A stretch of DNA of 64,000 nucleotides. Origin: Brotonthovivens ammoniilytica (lineage in GTDB: Bacteria; Bacillota; Clostridia; Lachnospirales; Lachnospiraceae). Positions 61,799 through 64,000 of the stretch are shown here, piece after piece. The notes under the pieces were generated by a model, which made no database searches, had not been told where the DNA came from, and saw only the letters and a program-made list of their open reading frames with translations. How positions within the stretch are numbered: the stretch's first letter is position 1; the number at the start of each line of letters is the position of its first letter. Location of the stretch: positions 362,336 to 426,335 of the forward strand of contig NZ_JAOQJQ010000003.1 of NCBI RefSeq assembly GCF_025566885.1, read 5' to 3'. The position numbers and the translations under genes are program-made.

Positions 61799-62539
61799 AT
61801 GAAGAGATCAAAAGCAAATGCAATTATTGAACATGTTATTCAGGTATGTGAGGAAAATAAATTTCCACTTCCGCCATTTGCGTTTTACAGTATAGAGGAT
61901 TGGAAAAATCTGGATGAAACAGAAGAAGAACTGGTGGAAAATATGCTGGGATGGGATATTACAGATTTTGGAAGCGGAGATTTTGATAAAATTGGTCTTA
62001 CAATTTTTACTTTCAGAAATGGAAATTTCTACAACAAAGAAAAATATCCGAAACCATATGCAGAAAAGCTTCTGTATGTAAATGACGGTCAGATTCTGCC
62101 GTTTCATTATCACTGGAGCAAAATGGAAGACATTATCAACCGGGGCGGCGGTGATCTTGAGATTACGCTGTACAATTGTACCGAAGATGATTTTAAGGAT
62201 GTAGAAGGCGGACGTGCCAACAAGCCGGGAACATTTGCGGATACACCGGTTGTGGTAAAAATAGATGGAAAAGCGGTTACGGTTCCGGCGGGGGGGACTG
62301 TGATCTGTAAACCGGGACAGAGTATTTCGCTGACCCCGGGGATTTACCATCAGTGGCAGGGCGTACCTGGAACCGGTGATGTGATTTTGTTTGAGGTATC
62401 CATGTGTAACGATGATAATATTGATAATCGTTTTTACCGGGCAGGCAGCAGAATCCCGGAGATGGAAGAAGATGTGGAAGCAAAATATCTGATGTTTGCA
62501 GATTATCCTGATTATACAAAGTTTGATTTCAGGAAATAA
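61799..62539 (+). CDS. D-lyxose/D-mannose isomerase family cupin protein
   Basis: A 246-residue cupin-fold isomerase of the D-lyxose isomerase (YdaE) family. The start MKRSKANAIIEHVIQVCEENKFPLPPFAF is family-like; an ATG 7 bp earlier in another frame runs into a stop. The metal site is given by HYHWSKMEDI (two His, one Glu) and GIYHQWQG (His). It converts D-lyxose to D-xylulose or D-mannose to D-fructose in known members. A kinase and an oxidoreductase nearby suggest a small pentose/hexose pathway. GGGAGG lies upstream. Confidence 0.85.
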   Translation: MKRSKANAIIEHVIQVCEENKFPLPPFAFYSIEDWKNLDETEEELVENMLGWDITDFGSGDFDKIGLTIFTFRNGNFYNKEKYPKPYAEKLLYVNDGQILPFHYHWSKMEDIINRGGGDLEITLYNCTEDDFKDVEGGRANKPGTFADTPVVVKIDGKAVTVPAGGTVICKPGQSISLTPGIYHQWQGVPGTGDVILFEVSMCNDDNIDNRFYRAGSRIPEMEEDVEAKYLMFADYPDYTKFDFRK

Positions 62540-62577
62540 GTCTGTGTATTTGGCATTTATAATGTTTGGAGCATATG

Positions 62578-62619
62578 AAAAACCTCCTGTATCAGAGCAG
62601 TGGATACAGGAGGTTTTTG
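62578..62619 (+). terminator. Terminator after the lyxose isomerase gene
   Basis: AAAAACCTCCTGTATC pairs GATACAGGAGGTTTTT exactly (62578-62618) with a short loop. It is symmetric enough to work in both directions. Confidence 0.93.
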
Positions 62620-62639
62620 CTAATAAAGCAGATATAATC

Positions 62640-63610
62640 GTTGTATACTCGGTTGCTTTTTATAAAGTATTAGGAAATGATAGAGGTGTTATTGGTGTAG
62701 AGAAAGATAATATTTCAAAAAAAGTTTGAAAAAATGTAAGTCTGTCACAAATATCCCATATGTCATAATTCAATATGATAATATAGTACTGATGAAACTT
62801 GTATGATTTTAACACTTTACTTATGAGTGTTCTAGTAAGTCACATTTGGTTAGTAATATGAATAATTTCGGAAGATAAGGGGGACTGATTTGAAAATTAA
62901 TATTTTGCTTATATAGGTTATATGTTTGGAAATAAGTGTATGAAAATATTAAGATATAAGTAATCCTGTATATGTTTTATTTAGTGAAAAGGCGTTGTAA
63001 AATTTTTAAATATTAAAATTTGTTATGTAGTATCATCAGTCAATAGTGGCTGGTGTTTTTTAGTACTTATTTTAAAAAACTAAAAAATCAAGATTGCTAA
63101 AGTGTTTTCTTTTGAGGTTTTTGTACAGCAGACATGAAAGAACTATAGGAAAGGAGTATTATAGAGTTTTGTATATATATCTGAATGATGCTAGTTGATA
63201 AAGTAATGAGCAATAAAGTGTTTTTTAGACAGGGGATAAAGAGATGGAAAAGAGGTTTTCAATTAGTAGAAAATACTCTGAAAAATCTATCTGGATAGAT
63301 ACAAATTAATCCTAGGTCTGCAGATTAAAAGTACTAATTTGGATGGGATAATAGTTGGCTACATATGCCAGAGCATTTATTTTGAGAGAGGGAGTTTAAA
63401 ATATTTAATTTTTAAGTAAAGTGTTAAAGAAAACTGAGTGTGGCTTATGAAAGGGGGAATAGCTAGCAGATGAGTATTTGTAATTAATATTTACATTGGT
63501 GAAGTTATGTAACAGGAAAATGATATTGTAGGATTCTGTGGAGGATATTTAAGAATAATCTTAGATGGAAATTATAAAAATAGAAAATGGAGAACAGGAG
63601 GATACTGTAA
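62640..63610. other. AT-rich region without recognisable genes
   Basis: About 970 bp, clearly more AT-rich than its surroundings, with stops in all frames and no repeated or structured element that I can identify. Short readable patches (for example about 63207-63290) have no family resemblance. Its position between a chromosomal terminator and phage tail genes suggests it is a decayed element edge or a junction. A weak AGGAGG site at its end serves the next gene. Confidence 0.5.
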
Positions 63611-63928
63611 ATGAAATTGAACGGGAAAGAAGTGCGTTTTAATATTACTGATCCAAGGGATGCCAAACGGTATGAAGAAACACTTATAAAGCTGAAGAAA
63701 AAAGAAAAAGAACTCAAAAAATCCGGACAGGAGTATACGCTGGATGAAATCATGCGGGAAATTATTAAGATCTGCCGGGAAGTGCTTTGGGATTTTACCG
63801 GGCAGGATGTGTTAAAAGGCTGCCATGATGCGTTGATGGCAAAAGAAGTTTTATATCAGTTTTTACGGGAAGTAACCCGGCAGAATGAAAGCTTATTGTC
63901 CCCATTTGATCTTGAACGGATCCGTTAA
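63611..63928 (+). CDS. Phage tail-module small protein (DUF6673-like)
   Basis: A 105-residue, highly charged protein beginning MKLNGKEVRFNITDPRDAKRY with a helical Lys/Glu-rich middle. The pattern resembles DUF6673 proteins found just before Gp15 in Firmicute prophages, where the pair acts as tail assembly chaperones. ACAGGAGG precedes the ATG. The overlapping next gene supports the assignment. I am sure of the gene, less sure of the family. Confidence 0.65.
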   Translation: MKLNGKEVRFNITDPRDAKRYEETLIKLKKKEKELKKSGQEYTLDEIMREIIKICREVLWDFTGQDVLKGCHDALMAKEVLYQFLREVTRQNESLLSPFDLERIR

Positions 63929-64000
63929 CATCCTGATAGACCAGCTGCCGCAAACAGTAGAAATTGATCGAATACAGGTGCCTGTTAATTGGGGATACCG
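63885..64000 (+). CDS. Bacteriophage Gp15-like protein, N-terminal fragment
   Basis: The frame reads ...SVNILIDQLPQTVEIDRIQVPVNWGY up to the window end, which matches the opening of phage Gp15 proteins (NIL.D.LP..VE.DG..YPIN). Possible starts are ATG 63885 or TTG 63912, both inside the previous gene; neither has a strong ribosome site. The rest lies outside the window. Together with the DUF6673-like gene it marks the tail module of a prophage or prophage remnant running to the right. Confidence 0.65.
   Translation, partial: MKAYCPHLILNGSVNILIDQLPQTVEIDRIQVPVNWGY

Noticed and set aside
62496..62729. 77-codon open frame at the end of the lyxose isomerase gene
   Set aside because: It runs through a perfect terminator hairpin and overlaps the real gene out of frame.
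1..64000. tRNA, rRNA genes, insertion sequences and transposases
   Set aside because: None could be recognised on either strand; no transposase motifs or tRNA cloverleafs were found by eye.

Overview
The window looks like a chromosomal segment of an anaerobic, low-to-moderate GC Firmicute of the Lachnospiraceae (Clostridia) type. This is inferred from AGGAGG-type ribosome binding sites, a thl-hbd-bcd-etfBA butyryl-CoA block, ECF-type vitamin transport, FMN and cobalamin riboswitches, and surface proteins ending in (S/V)-x-KTGD sorting signals of the kind seen in that family. I cannot name the genus from sequence alone. Nearly every gene is on the + strand.

Left part (1-12.8 kb): mostly core genes. 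They are the tail of a DUF1294 membrane protein, glyA and serS, a CAT-like acetyltransferase, a HipA-like kinase with a small partner, a topoisomerase III, carAB behind a possible attenuator, and a LysR regulator. From 12.8 to 20.1 kb lies an unusual block. Two paralogous L-fucose/L-arabinose-isomerase-like proteins are each followed by a ~145-residue protein with an ACP-like C-terminal half and two conserved cysteines. The first pair is followed by a SufS-type cysteine desulfurase and a SufE-like acceptor, and a PucR/CdaR-type regulator sits between the two units. I read this as an undescribed sulfur-transfer/sugar system; its product is unknown.

Centre (20.2-42.6 kb): a ~22 kb cobalamin-acquisition locus with two cobalamin riboswitches. 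The first controls a 1617-residue surface protein with an N-terminal DUF4430 (transcobalamin-beta-like) domain. The second precedes a run of genes for a homing-endonuclease-repeat protein, a dedicated ECF transporter (T, fused double ATPase, S), a membrane-anchored DUF4430 protein, a MoxR/DUF58/transglutaminase-like trio, an alpha/alpha-barrel lipoprotein, a DUF4430 protein, a huge beta-propeller surface protein and a TIM-barrel enzyme. The alpha-barrel and DUF4430 genes overlap and together resemble a split intrinsic factor/transcobalamin. The transglutaminase-like protein has lost its catalytic Cys. A 3' gene remnant plus duplicated terminator, promoter and riboswitch show that the surface-protein cassette was once tandemly duplicated.

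Right part (42.6-64 kb): a SWIM zinc-finger protein, then a four-gene cytoplasmic molybdoenzyme operon. It pairs a Mo-bisPGD oxidoreductase and a four-cluster ferredoxin with a TorD-AsrA fusion and AsrB, but no AsrC. Next is the butyryl-CoA operon, which lacks crt and has candidate Rex sites upstream. After it come an FMN-riboswitch-controlled ribU, an Fe-alcohol dehydrogenase / PfkB kinase / radical SAM / D-lyxose-isomerase group, about 1 kb of AT-rich DNA without genes, and two phage tail-module genes cut by the window edge. A short repeat occurs three times, each time directly behind a terminator T-tract.
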